Part shown: positions 28,050 to 34,526 of the stretch, one piece after another | Layout: the number at the start of each line of letters is the position of its first letter | Position numbering within the stretch: position 1 is the first letter of the stretch | NCBI RefSeq assembly: GCF_014192415.1 | Contig: NZ_JACHXY010000006.1 | Coordinates: 1-34,526, forward strand | Direction of reading: 5' to 3' | Length of the DNA stretch: 34,526 nt | From: Microbacterium proteolyticum | GTDB lineage: Bacteria; Actinomycetota; Actinomycetes; Actinomycetales; Microbacteriaceae | Notes under the pieces: model-generated | Told to the model about the DNA's origin: nothing | Databases searched by the model: none | Seen by the model: the letters and a program-made list of their open reading frames with translations, nothing else | Made by a program: the position numbers and the translations under genes

Positions 28050-28913
28050 CTAGCGCTCAACTTCCGAGGCGGCCTTCTTACGTTTGACAGGCTTCTTGGC
28101 AGCAGATTCTTTGAGGAGCTTGTCGAGCATCGCAAGAGCCGTGTCCTTCTTCTCTTCCTCGGGCGCGCGATACGGAACTGGTTGCCTATAGGCCTTCGAG
28201 AGCCGGTACACGTTGCGCCGGACGCGACGGAACGTGTTGGTGTCCAACTCCTCCCGCACCGTCACCGTCAACACGCCACGCTCCGTGAGCTCGGCGAGGC
28301 CGCGCTTCCTGCTCGATCGGGAGATTCCATAGCGCTCATCAAAAAAGCTCGTCGATATGAAGAACTCGGGGTCATCGCTCCGCGTCATACCGAGTGCGCA
28401 CAGATACATCGCCATTCCCGCACCCGACAAGCCGCCCGCGAGGCCTCCCGTCCAGAACGACCGCGGGACAGGTAGATAAGGCTCCGAGCCGTACGGAGGC
28501 TCATAAAGGACGGGTTTGCCATCGGCCCCGATCGGCTTCGCCTCATTCAGAAGGAAGATTTCCGTCCTCGATCCGGTGCTGTGCAGACCGATGAGTCCGC
28601 GGTCTGCCAACTCGTGAAGTGCATCGCGGATAGTACGAGCACCGTCACCACGCGGATCGTCCATATCCAGCAGCTCCGCCCAGTATGCAGCGACACGAGA
28701 GGTGGAGTAGGGCGGCCTGGCGTTGACCCAGATCAGAGTCATCAACAGGGCGATGCGCACCCCGCCGCCTTTACCGCCTGCAAGATCACGGGTGCGAAGC
28801 AAAGACGCGAGCGGAGTGGGTGCCCCATCCTCGCTGCCCTCCGGCCTCTCGACGAAGGATCGCCGAAGCGGACATGCATCTCTCTTGACGGCTTCGGCTA
28901 GCGCGTTTGTCAC
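28050..28913 (-). CDS. Winged-helix protein, candidate replication initiator
   Basis: 287 residues with two winged-helix-like segments: about 60-120 (RIALLMTLIWVNA, then RTIRDALHELADRGLIGL) and about 180-235 (FFDERYGISRSSRKRGLAEL, then RGVLTV). Double winged-helix architecture is typical of RepA/RepE-type initiators, and similar proteins are annotated as replication initiators on actinobacterial plasmids; this is inference. The start is GTG 28913 because GAGGAGG lies 6-7 nt before it; an ATG at 28952 has no ribosome site. The last 30 residues are Lys-rich. An inverted repeat, CAGTT/AACTG, lies near 28942-28959. Confidence 0.7.
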   Translation of the reverse strand: MTNALAEAVKRDACPLRRSFVERPEGSEDGAPTPLASLLRTRDLAGGKGGGVRIALLMTLIWVNARPPYSTSRVAAYWAELLDMDDPRGDGARTIRDALHELADRGLIGLHSTGSRTEIFLLNEAKPIGADGKPVLYEPPYGSEPYLPVPRSFWTGGLAGGLSGAGMAMYLCALGMTRSDDPEFFISTSFFDERYGISRSSRKRGLAELTERGVLTVTVREELDTNTFRRVRRNVYRLSKAYRQPVPYRAPEEEKKDTALAMLDKLLKESAAKKPVKRKKAASEVER

Positions 28914-29065
28914 GATTTCCTCCTCGCCTTTGGCTCGCGGGCAGTTCAGCACTAAACTGGCACGCGGTACTGATGCGCGCTGACGTGGAGCACCTCTCTG
29001 GGGGTTCCGTTAGGGTAATGCTGCAGGTTCTAAAAGTGTATTCAACGGGGTTGCGTAAGTCGAAC

Positions 29066-29283
29066 TCGATTCGATGATAGCCGGTCTGCTATCTTCGTAG
29101 AGGCGGCATGTCCGTGCTGTTCCCGGGTCTTTCAGCTCGGCCTCCACCCCCGGGTGGGAGAAAGGCCTGGTGACCAAGCCCGTTGCAAATCATTGATGCG
29201 CATCCTCGGGCTCACCGAGTGGGGATAGCGGCCAGGTGTCTTTGGGGTTCCAAACCTAAGGACGCCTGGCCCTCTTTCGTTCC
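29066..29283 (+). ncRNA. Candidate small RNA upstream of the winged-helix gene
   Basis: On the plus strand, TCGATT (29066-29071) and TATCTT (29090-29095) are spaced 18 bp apart and predict a start near 29101. A long terminator hairpin follows at 29230-29271. The RNA, about 180 nt, would be antisense to the leader of the minus-strand winged-helix gene if that mRNA starts upstream. Local hairpins include CCACCC/GGGTGG near 29145-29158. No protein frame is credible. The rest of the 434-bp gap (28914-29347) shows no gene. Confidence 0.5.
29230..29280 (+). terminator. Rho-independent terminator, plus strand
   Basis: GGCCAGGTGTC (29230-29240) pairs with GACGCCTGGCC (29261-29271), 11 bp with one G-U pair; pairing continues inward through TTTGGG with CCTAAG. 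CTCTTTCGTT follows on the plus strand. No plus-strand gene precedes it, so it implies a non-coding transcript. Confidence 0.72.
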
Positions 29284-29347
29284 ATGCCCTGGTGGGAGTA
29301 CATCAAGCACACCGGCCCGTCGACGAGCAACCGACGCTGAGGCAGGC

Positions 29348-29728
29348 CTACGCCGAATCGGCCGGCGGCTCTGTCTGCACGTCGTCGGGAAGGGTCGTGG
29401 CGATCGCGCCCGTGCGCAGGTCGCCGTAATAAGTCACCGCCCGCTCGGCTTCCGGGCTGGTGCCGTACACGGGCGACACGATGACGAGGAAATCGATCGG
29501 TGCCGGCTCCTCGCTCGGAATCTCGTCAACGAGGCAATCCCGGTAGACGTGGCCGCTGTAGTAGCCCTCTCGCCCGTCGGCATCCTTGCGCCACAGCTTG
29601 TCGGAGTCCTTCTGCAAAAGCAGGGCGTTCGCCAACGACAGGGTGATGCCGAACTCCACGCCTGGGTGCGCCGCCTGGGCGGCATCGAGCACCTGGTCGA
29701 CGAGCTGCTGCACGGTCACGCCGGTCAT
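29348..29728 (-). CDS. Hypothetical protein downstream of parAB
   Basis: 126 residues that I do not recognise. An N-terminal helix (MTGVTVQQLVDQVLDAAQ) is followed by mixed alpha-beta sequence with an aromatic stretch (GYYSGHVYRDCLVDEIP), and an acidic end. No membrane segment. The ATG at 29728 overlaps the previous stop (ATGA), showing it is the fourth gene of the parAB operon. Confidence 0.75.
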   Translation of the reverse strand: MTGVTVQQLVDQVLDAAQAAHPGVEFGITLSLANALLLQKDSDKLWRKDADGREGYYSGHVYRDCLVDEIPSEEPAPIDFLVIVSPVYGTSPEAERAVTYYGDLRTGAIATTLPDDVQTEPPADSA

Positions 29729-30201
29729 GCGGAGATCTCCGTTTCGTCGGTGACGTCGGCCGTCTCGATCGAGTCGCGATCGGCGTCGTAGATGAGCCAC
29801 GTCCGGTCGTTCCACTGGTTGCGGTAGACGATCCCGCGAGGCGTCAGGGAGTGCCAGACGGCGCCGGGGTTGTACTCCGCGACCCACTCGGCCGCGAGCT
29901 GGTCGGCTGCGGCGCGATCTTCGGCTGTGCCGCTCTCGACCGCGCGCACGTGCGCGGCCCACACAGGGCGTGCGGCCGTCAACTTGCGCTCATCCCGGCG
30001 CAGCTCCTCGATGAGGGCGGGCAGGCACCCGCACTCGTCCGTGGCGTCGTGGTGGTAGCCGATACAGCGGTCGTCGGTGCATCCGCACTCGTCTCCACGC
30101 CAATCCTTCGCTGACTCGTAGCCGTGGCGCTTCGCCCACTGGCCGGGGGTGATCCCCGCCGATCGCAGCGTCTCTCGCGCTTCGTGGTTGAGCTGCGTCA
30201 T
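29725..30201 (-). CDS. Cysteine-rich hypothetical protein in the parAB operon
   Basis: 158 residues. Residues about 37-62 carry four closely spaced Cys (CGCTDDRC...CGC) with His pairs between them, a possible metal site. The N-terminal section (ARETLRSAGITPGQWAKRHG) may be a small HTH. The C-terminal half contains VWHSLTPRGIVYRNQW and looks beta-rich. The ATG at 30201 is preferred over GTG 30207 because GGGGGAG precedes it. It follows parB by 2 bp. Confidence 0.75.
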   Translation of the reverse strand: MTQLNHEARETLRSAGITPGQWAKRHGYESAKDWRGDECGCTDDRCIGYHHDATDECGCLPALIEELRRDERKLTAARPVWAAHVRAVESGTAEDRAAADQLAAEWVAEYNPGAVWHSLTPRGIVYRNQWNDRTWLIYDADRDSIETADVTDETEISA

Positions 30202-30203
30202 GG

Positions 30204-30602
30204 TCACTCCCCCATCGGTCTGCCCTGGGGCAGTTCTCGAGCCCCCACGGGCGGGAACGGCTTGCCGTCGTTGTACTGGCGCTCTAGCCGCTCGACTTCC
30301 TTCATAGCGGCCCCGCTGAGGAACTGCGAGAGGCTGCGCACGCCCTCGTAGGGGATGGTGTGCATGATCGCGCCGCGGATGCGGTCGGTGTCCTCCTGCT
30401 CCTGGTAGAACGACACCTTGGGCGGGTACTTGCTGCGCTTCTTCGGTGCGGCCGCCTGCGGCTCTGTGACGCTCTCTGAGGGCGCGGCCGGTGCAACAGG
30501 CGCGGGAGCGGCTGCGGGAGGCTCCTGCGGCGTCTCAGCGGCCGGTGCGATGGGGTTCCGTCCGCTGAGGGTGGAGCGTTTGCGTTCGGGTCGGGCGCTC
30601 AT
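30204..30602 (-). CDS. parB: ParB-like centromere-binding protein
   Basis: 132 residues. The N-terminal 65 residues are a Pro/Ala-rich basic arm; the C-terminal half (about 68-120) resembles small ribbon-helix-helix centromere binders of actinobacterial plasmids: KVSFYQEQEDTDRIRGAI, then RSLSQFLSGAAMKEVERLE. Such proteins bind repeats near the par operon, activate ParA and often repress their own promoter. Overlap ATGA with parA confirms the operon. It is not a KorB/Spo0J-type ParB. The AGTACT elements near parA and ssb-ardC are possible binding sites. Confidence 0.8.
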   Translation of the reverse strand: MSARPERKRSTLSGRNPIAPAAETPQEPPAAAPAPVAPAAPSESVTEPQAAAPKKRSKYPPKVSFYQEQEDTDRIRGAIMHTIPYEGVRSLSQFLSGAAMKEVERLERQYNDGKPFPPVGARELPQGRPMGE

Positions 30603-31396
30603 GCGCGTACTCCTTCGAGGGTGGTCAGGTGGCCGCTGTAGAGGCCGCTGAGGGCGGTTGCCTCGGCACTCCCCCACTCGTCGAGGCCCTTGGATGCTTC
30701 GACGGCATCCGCGATCACGACGCGCTTGGGAACCGGCGGGCTGAGCACGCGCAGACCGCGTGCCTCAGCCGCCTCGGTGAGGTCGTCGAGCCAGGCACGG
30801 CCGCTGACGGTGTTCTCCTCGTGCTGGTTGATGAGGATGCCGGCGACGTCGAGCTGCGCGTTGTAGTGCTCGCGCACGAGCGCGATCGTGTCGAGGAGCT
30901 GCGTCAGGCCGTTGGCGCTCCACAGCTTCGAGTGCGTCACGACCACTACCCCGTCGGCGGCCGTCAGGCCGTTGCTGGTGAGCTGGTCAAGGCTCGGCGC
31001 GCAGTCGATGAGGATCAGGTCATAGTCGTCTGCAACCTCGCGCAGCGCAGCGCGTAGGCGGCTCTCTCGGCCCGCTCCGGCGATCACGAGTTCATCGCGC
31101 ACACTGCCGAGCTCGACGCCCGACGTGGGCACGAGGTCGAGGCCGGGCCACAGTCCCGGCACGATGACGTCGCGCAGCGTCTCGTCGGCGTGCTTGCTCA
31201 GCGCATCGGCTAGGCCGGGCTGATCTTCCTCGACGGTTTCGGCTGCGATCGACGTCGTGAGGTTTCCCTGCGGGTCGAGGTCGACGGCGAGCACGCGACG
31301 GCCAGCCAGCACCGCGGCGCGGGCCAGGTGGAATGTCGTCGTGCTCTTGCCGACGCCGCCCTTCTGATTGCAGAGGGCGAGGATTCGAGCGGTCAC
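30599..31396 (-). CDS. parA: ParA partition ATPase
   Basis: 265 residues. Type I ParA with the deviant Walker A NQKGGVGKSTTTF near residues 10-22, AVDLDPQGNLTT (A') and LILIDCAPSLDQLT (Walker B). No N-terminal HTH, so it is a ParA of the short Ib/Soj-like class. The start GTG 31396 has AAAGGTGA just upstream; an in-frame ATG at 31411 adds five residues but has no ribosome site. An AGTACT element lies 15-40 nt upstream, and the ISL3 element has inserted right behind it. It partitions the plasmid with ParB. Confidence 0.93.
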   Translation of the reverse strand: MTARILALCNQKGGVGKSTTTFHLARAAVLAGRRVLAVDLDPQGNLTTSIAAETVEEDQPGLADALSKHADETLRDVIVPGLWPGLDLVPTSGVELGSVRDELVIAGAGRESRLRAALREVADDYDLILIDCAPSLDQLTSNGLTAADGVVVVTHSKLWSANGLTQLLDTIALVREHYNAQLDVAGILINQHEENTVSGRAWLDDLTEAAEARGLRVLSPPVPKRVVIADAVEASKGLDEWGSAEATALSGLYSGHLTTLEGVRA

Positions 31397-31412
31397 GGTG
31401 TCACCTTTCATG

Positions 31413-31434
31413 CGTAACGGCAATAGTACTGTTA
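31413..31434 (-). promoter_or_regulatory. AGTACT element upstream of parA
   Basis: CGTAACGGCAATAGTACTGTTAG; core at 31425-31430. It is the copy of the array on the other side of the IS; without the IS it would lie about 120 bp from the ssb stop. Its right edge overlaps the target duplication of the element. Confidence 0.78.
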
Positions 31435-31436
31435 GG
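31429..31436. repeat. Target-site duplication, left copy
   Basis: CTGTTAGG immediately before the left inverted repeat, identical to 95-102. It includes the last two bases of the AGTACT core, so the insertion fell within the edge of the parA element. Confidence 0.93.
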
Positions 31437-31830
31437 GGCTCTTCCCAGATGAGGGTGTAGGTCGGCCGGGCGCGTCGGTCCGCAGATAGACGTCGAGGTC
31501 TCCCGACGATGGAGGTTCCTACGCCATCCGTCCGAAAGACCTCGACGTGACCGACGCTACCCCGCCGGCCGGCTTCGGCCGCCCTGACCTGACCGCCTTC
31601 GCGTCTCATCCCAATCGGCTCTGATCGGGTCTGCTGACTCTCTCGACGAGAACGCAGCGACATCACAGCCACCCAACCCCGACCGTCCGGGAAGCCGGGG
31701 CACGTCACATGGGCTGTGCTGCGGGCGTGTCGAGTGGGTCGTCCAGGGGCGACGCAGGAGCGTCGACGCGACGTGCTGAGAGGTGGTTCCAGTCGAGCGC
31801 TAGGACACCGGCTACAGGCATGGCGATAGG
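31437..31830. other. Left end of the element, transposase 5' remnant
   Basis: This gene-free 394-bp stretch holds the left inverted repeat, a copy of the transposase start (GTG 31547, reading VTDATPPAGFG, to about 31602), then CTCATCCCAATCGG at 31605-31618, a 14-nt exact copy of part of the right inverted repeat. A 12-bp inverted repeat (ACGTCGAGGTCT with AGACCTCGACGT) flanks the transposase start. The remainder to 31830 shows no gene. Confidence 0.75.
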
Positions 31831-32772
31831 TCAGGAACGGCGTCGCTCCCTGCGCAGGAGGGAGCGCAGAGTCTCGGCGTTTGCGTAGCCGACCCGTAGC
31901 GCGATCTCGGCGGAGGTGAGGTCCGTGGTTGCTGAGAGGTGTCGAGCTCGTTCGGTGCGAAGCCGTTGGACGAAGCCGAGCGGAGTGAGGTTGAGCGCCG
32001 CACGGACTCGTCGTTCGAGGGTGCGCCGGCTGGTGCCGAGCGACTGCGCGACGAAGGCGACGTTGAACGGTTCGTCCAGGCGGGCGCGCACGAAGCGTTC
32101 GAACTCGACGACGATCGGGTCCTCGTGCCGGAGATGTTCGTAGGCGACGAAGGCCGCCTGCGACGGGCGCTCGTCGATGATGAGGAGCTTGGCGACATGT
32201 TGGGCCAGGTCGGGGCTGATCGATCGCACGAGTGAGAGCGCGAGGTCGATGTGGGCGAAGGCGGCGCCGGCGGTGACGAGGTTCCCGTCGACCACGACCA
32301 TGGTGTCGAGATCGAGGGCGACGGTCGGATAGCGCTTCAGGAACTCCGGCCCCAGGAACCAGCTGGTCGTCGCCCTCCGATGATGCATCCGTCCGGTCTC
32401 GGCGACGGCGAACACGCCGGTGCACGCCGCGGCGATCCGGGTGGTCGCGTCGTCGAGGCGCCCGAGTGAGGCGATGACCGAACGAGCATCTCGACTCTGG
32501 AGGGCGTCGTTGGTAGCGGCGGCCGTAAGGGTTCCAAGCGCAGGGACGACGACCACGTCGAACTCTCCGGACTCCGACAGCGGGTGGTCCACCGACAGGG
32601 TCATCGATGCCGTCGTGGTCACTCGCCGTTTCGGTCCGAGGATGGCGAGTTCGATCGGGTCGATCCGCGGGTCGACATCGCCGCGGGCTCCGTCGGCCAC
32701 CCGCACGATGTCGATGATCGACGCGATAGCCGAACCGAAGCAGCCGTCGATCGCGATCAGTCCGATACGCAT
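31831..32772 (-). CDS. GlxA-type AraC-family regulator (passenger)
   Basis: 313 residues. N-terminal DJ-1/PfpI-like domain (1-190) with the GlxA signature IAAACTGVFAVAETG...RRATTSW; C-terminal AraC DNA-binding domain (about 215-313) with two HTH motifs (FVAQSLGTSRRTLERRVR and IALRVGYANAETLRSLLRR). These regulators usually sense small metabolites and control adjacent catabolic or detoxification genes. The ATG at 32772 lacks a ribosome site; TATTGT lies 7 nt before it, so the mRNA may be leaderless. It is divergent from the monooxygenase gene, which it probably controls. Confidence 0.9.
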   Translation of the reverse strand: MRIGLIAIDGCFGSAIASIIDIVRVADGARGDVDPRIDPIELAILGPKRRVTTTASMTLSVDHPLSESGEFDVVVVPALGTLTAAATNDALQSRDARSVIASLGRLDDATTRIAAACTGVFAVAETGRMHHRRATTSWFLGPEFLKRYPTVALDLDTMVVVDGNLVTAGAAFAHIDLALSLVRSISPDLAQHVAKLLIIDERPSQAAFVAYEHLRHEDPIVVEFERFVRARLDEPFNVAFVAQSLGTSRRTLERRVRAALNLTPLGFVQRLRTERARHLSATTDLTSAEIALRVGYANAETLRSLLRRERRRS

Positions 32773-32879
32773 GACGTAAACAATAGCAATACTGCCGTAT
32801 ACGCCACTCCCCACCGGCCCTCGCTCGTCATACGCTGAACTCGTCCCACGAAGAACCCCGACGTCAAGGAGAGTCCCGC
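32773..32879. promoter_or_regulatory. Divergent promoter region of the passenger genes
   Basis: This 107-bp gap lies between the two divergent starts. On the minus strand TATTGT (complement at about 32780-32785) can serve as a -10 box. On the plus strand TACGCT near 32831-32836 may do so, and AAGGAGAG at about 32868-32875 is the ribosome site of the monooxygenase gene. The target of the GlxA-type regulator should lie here. Confidence 0.5.
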
Positions 32880-33191
32880 ATGTCCACACCCGCATCACTT
32901 CCGTATGCCTTCGTCGCCAAGATCGTCGCGGCCGATGGACAGCACGACGCGGTCGCCGATCTGCTCGCCGGCGCTGTCGCACTCGCCAACGAAGAAGTAG
33001 GAACGATTGTCTGGTTCGCGGTCAGGACCCACGCCGACACCTTCTGGATCTTCGATGCATTCCCCGACGAAGCCGCTCGCGACGCCCACGCCAACGGCGC
33101 CATCGTCGCAGCCCTGATGGCCAACCAGCACCTCCTCGGCGCAGCACCCGAGATCCTGGCGGCCGACGTCCTCGCGTCCAAGCTCCCGTAG
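32880..33191 (+). CDS. ABM-type (YgiN-like) monooxygenase (passenger)
   Basis: 103 residues with the antibiotic-biosynthesis-monooxygenase fold: FVAKIVAADGQHDAVADLL, then EVGTIVWFAVRTHADTFWIFDAFPDEAARDAH in two adjoining parts. These dimeric, cofactor-free enzymes oxidise quinones or polyketides, or only bind them. AAGGAG lies 6-7 nt before the ATG. It is paired with the GlxA-type regulator, suggesting an inducible response to an oxidisable aromatic. Substrate unknown. Confidence 0.85.
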   Translation: MSTPASLPYAFVAKIVAADGQHDAVADLLAGAVALANEEVGTIVWFAVRTHADTFWIFDAFPDEAARDAHANGAIVAALMANQHLLGAAPEILAADVLASKLP

Positions 33192-33225
33192 TCCGCCAAC
33201 GCACGAGACGATCGCGCCCCGCCGA

Positions 33226-33293
33226 GTCGGTCCGCAGATAGACGTCGATACCCCGCCGCCCGGCTTCGGCGGCCCTGACCTGACCGCCTTCGC
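33226..33293. repeat. Duplicate of the element's left-end segment
   Basis: 33226-33248 is identical to 31474-31496, and 33249-33293 closely matches 31558-31602. The 61 bp between those left blocks (31497-31557), including the GTG start of the transposase gene, are missing here. The passenger genes are therefore flanked by direct copies of the IS 5' region. Confidence 0.88.
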
Positions 33294-33318
33294 TCGACTC
33301 GACGGCCTCGGTCTGAGC

Positions 33319-34526
33319 GTGATCGGGCAACGACTTGAACCGGATCGTGCGGTCCTCGCGTGCCGCGTGGTGGAACCAGATCAGTCGTGCCGGCGGTGCG
33401 GCAGCGAAGGCGCCGCTCGTGACACCGTGATCCGGCGGTTGGCCCACGAGCCGCTGGGCTGGCGACCGACCGTGCTGGAAGTTGTAGTGCGTCGCTACCG
33501 CTGTGCAGACTGCGGACACGTGTGGCGCCAAGACACCAGCGCCGCGGCGGAGCCACGCGCGAAGCTCTCGCGCACCGGGCTGCGGTGGGCGCTGGAAGGG
33601 ATCGTGGTCGCACACCTCACCGTCGCCCGTGTCGCCGAGGGACTCGGGGTCGCGTGGGACACCGCCAACAACGCGGTCCTGGCCGAAGGCAAGCGGCTGC
33701 TGATCAACGACCCCACGCGGTTCGAGGGCGTGAAGGTGATTGGCGTCGATGAGCACGTCTGGCGCCACACCAGGCGTGGCGACAAGTACGTCACCGTGAT
33801 CATCGACCTCACCCCGGTCCGCGATGGCGCCGGCCCAGCAAGGCTGCTGGACATGGTCGAGGGCCGGTCGAAGGCGGCGTTCAAGACCTGGCTCGCCGAC
33901 CGCGACGACGCCTTCCGTGACGCGGTCGAGGTGGTCGCGATGGACGGCTTCACCGGGTTCAAGACCGCCGCTGCGGAGGAGATCCCGGACGCGGTCACGG
34001 TGATGGATCCCTTCCACGTCGTGCGCCTGGCCGGTGACGCCCTCGACAGGTGCCGGCGCCGGGTCCAACTCGCGATCCACGGGCACCGTGGGTTCAGGGA
34101 CGATCCGCTCTACAAGTCGCGGCGCACGCTGCACACCGGTTCGGACCTGCTCACCGACAAGCAGAGCGACAGGCTACGCGCGCTGTTCGTTGATGACGCT
34201 CACGTCGAGGTCGAGGCGACCTGGGGTGTCTACCAGCGGATGATCGCCGCCTATCGCCACGAGGACCGGCAACGCGGCCGCGAGCTCATGGAGAAGCTGA
34301 TCACCGACCTCAGCGCCGGCGTCCCCAAGGTGCTGACCGAGCTCACCACCCTGGGCCGGACCCTGAAGAAGCGAGCCGCCGACGTGCTCGCCTACTTCGA
34401 ACGACCCGGCACCAGCAACGGGCCGACCGAGGCACTCAACGGACGGCTCGAACACCTGCGCGGCTCCGCACTCGGGTTCCGCAACCTGACTAACTACATC
34501 GCCCGAAGCCTGCTCGAGACCGGCGG
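33319..34526 (+). CDS. ISL3-family transposase, 5' part (continues at 1-91)
   Basis: On the circle this frame ends at base 91; from GTG 33319 it encodes about 414 residues. Features: an N-terminal zinc finger with paired Cys (SCRRCG and YRCADCG), and a DDE core with D144 (VIGVDEHVW), D230 (VMDPFHV) and E371 (NGPTEALN). ISL3 transposases usually have about 20-30 more N-terminal residues. The frame is open upstream, but no ATG, GTG or TTG is found between 33181 and 33318 because the original start was lost in a deletion. GTG 33319 has no clear ribosome site, so the gene may be weakly expressed or use another initiation route. Confidence 0.88.
   Translation, partial: MIGQRLEPDRAVLACRVVEPDQSCRRCGSEGAARDTVIRRLAHEPLGWRPTVLEVVVRRYRCADCGHVWRQDTSAAAEPRAKLSRTGLRWALEGIVVAHLTVARVAEGLGVAWDTANNAVLAEGKRLLINDPTRFEGVKVIGVDEHVWRHTRRGDKYVTVIIDLTPVRDGAGPARLLDMVEGRSKAAFKTWLADRDDAFRDAVEVVAMDGFTGFKTAAAEEIPDAVTVMDPFHVVRLAGDALDRCRRRVQLAIHGHRGFRDDPLYKSRRTLHTGSDLLTDKQSDRLRALFVDDAHVEVEATWGVYQRMIAAYRHEDRQRGRELMEKLITDLSAGVPKVLTELTTLGRTLKKRAADVLAYFERPGTSNGPTEALNGRLEHLRGSALGFRNLTNYIARSLLETG
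34473..34526. repeat. Terminal redundancy of a circular sequence
   Basis: These 54 bases are identical to 1-54, and the transposase frame reads through the join without interruption. This is an overlap left by assembly of a circular molecule, not a biological terminal repeat; unique length is about 34,472 bp. Confidence 0.96.

Larger units (their letters stand above)
31437..34526 (+). mobile_element. ISL3-family element with passenger genes
   Basis: It begins with the 25-bp inverted repeat GGCTCTTCCCAGATGAGG... (31437-31461) and continues across the window end to base 94. It carries a GlxA-type regulator (minus), a small monooxygenase (plus) and the transposase (plus). ISL3 elements are normally about 1.3-1.5 kb; this one is about 3.1 kb because of the passenger segment. 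A remnant of the transposase 5' end lies at 31547-31602 and is duplicated, with a 61-bp deletion, at 33226-33293. Confidence 0.9.

Noticed and set aside
34473..34526. Terminal direct repeats of a linear plasmid
   Set aside because: The repeat lies within the transposase gene, which is intact only when the ends are joined; no telomere-like palindromes or terminal-protein genes are seen.

Overview
The window is one complete circular plasmid of a GC-rich actinobacterium, probably Micrococcales (Microbacteriaceae-like). This is inferred from its protein families and codon use. The first 54 bases are repeated exactly as the last 54, and the transposase gene at the right end finishes at the left end. 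The real molecule is therefore a circle of about 34,472 bp, and the window edges are artificial.

Layout. (1) 142-6690, all on the minus strand: ssb, small unknown genes, an NrdH-like redoxin, an ArdC-like antirestriction protein, a primase-like replication protein, and a ribbon-helix-helix Cop-like protein with a probable counter-transcribed RNA between it and rep. Two unusual signals run through this block: a palindromic element centred on AGTACT next to almost every gene, and two long structured repeats. (2) 6752-10937 (minus) and 11091-20047 (plus) form a divergent conjugation locus. The minus arm encodes an HTH regulator, a lipoprotein, an M23 cell-wall hydrolase, a MinD-like ATPase and an FHA protein. 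The plus arm encodes a DUF6668-like protein, a VirB2-like pilin, VirB8-like, VirB6/TrbL-like and SCO6880-like proteins, VirB4, VirD4 and a DUF4913-like protein. (3) 20152-25801: a lipoprotein, then the mobilisation operon (mobC, MOBP-type relaxase, accessory coiled-coil and membrane proteins, minus strand), the probable oriT, and a region that folds into a compact four-way hairpin junction. (4) 25798-31396: an XRE regulator, a serine resolvase within a VbhA/Fic toxin-antitoxin operon, a winged-helix replication-initiator candidate with an upstream small-RNA candidate, and a parAB partition operon. (5) 31437 through the junction to 94: a 3.1 kb ISL3-family element with an 8-bp target duplication. 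It carries a GlxA-type regulator and a divergent monooxygenase as passengers.

How it fits together. Relaxase and MobC should process oriT and hand DNA to VirD4 and the type IV secretion channel, while the M23 hydrolase opens the wall. A 13-bp sequence is shared by the mob promoter region and the divergent tra promoter region, suggesting joint control, perhaps by the HTH protein encoded there. Genes on the far side of oriT (25.9-31.4 kb and, past the IS, 0.1-6.7 kb) almost all point towards oriT, as in leading regions of conjugative plasmids, and they include the classic leading-region functions ssb and ardC. The most interesting possibility is that the two structured repeats and the AGTACT elements form a leading-region or partition-linked expression system not described for this group. 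This is inference from position and sequence only.
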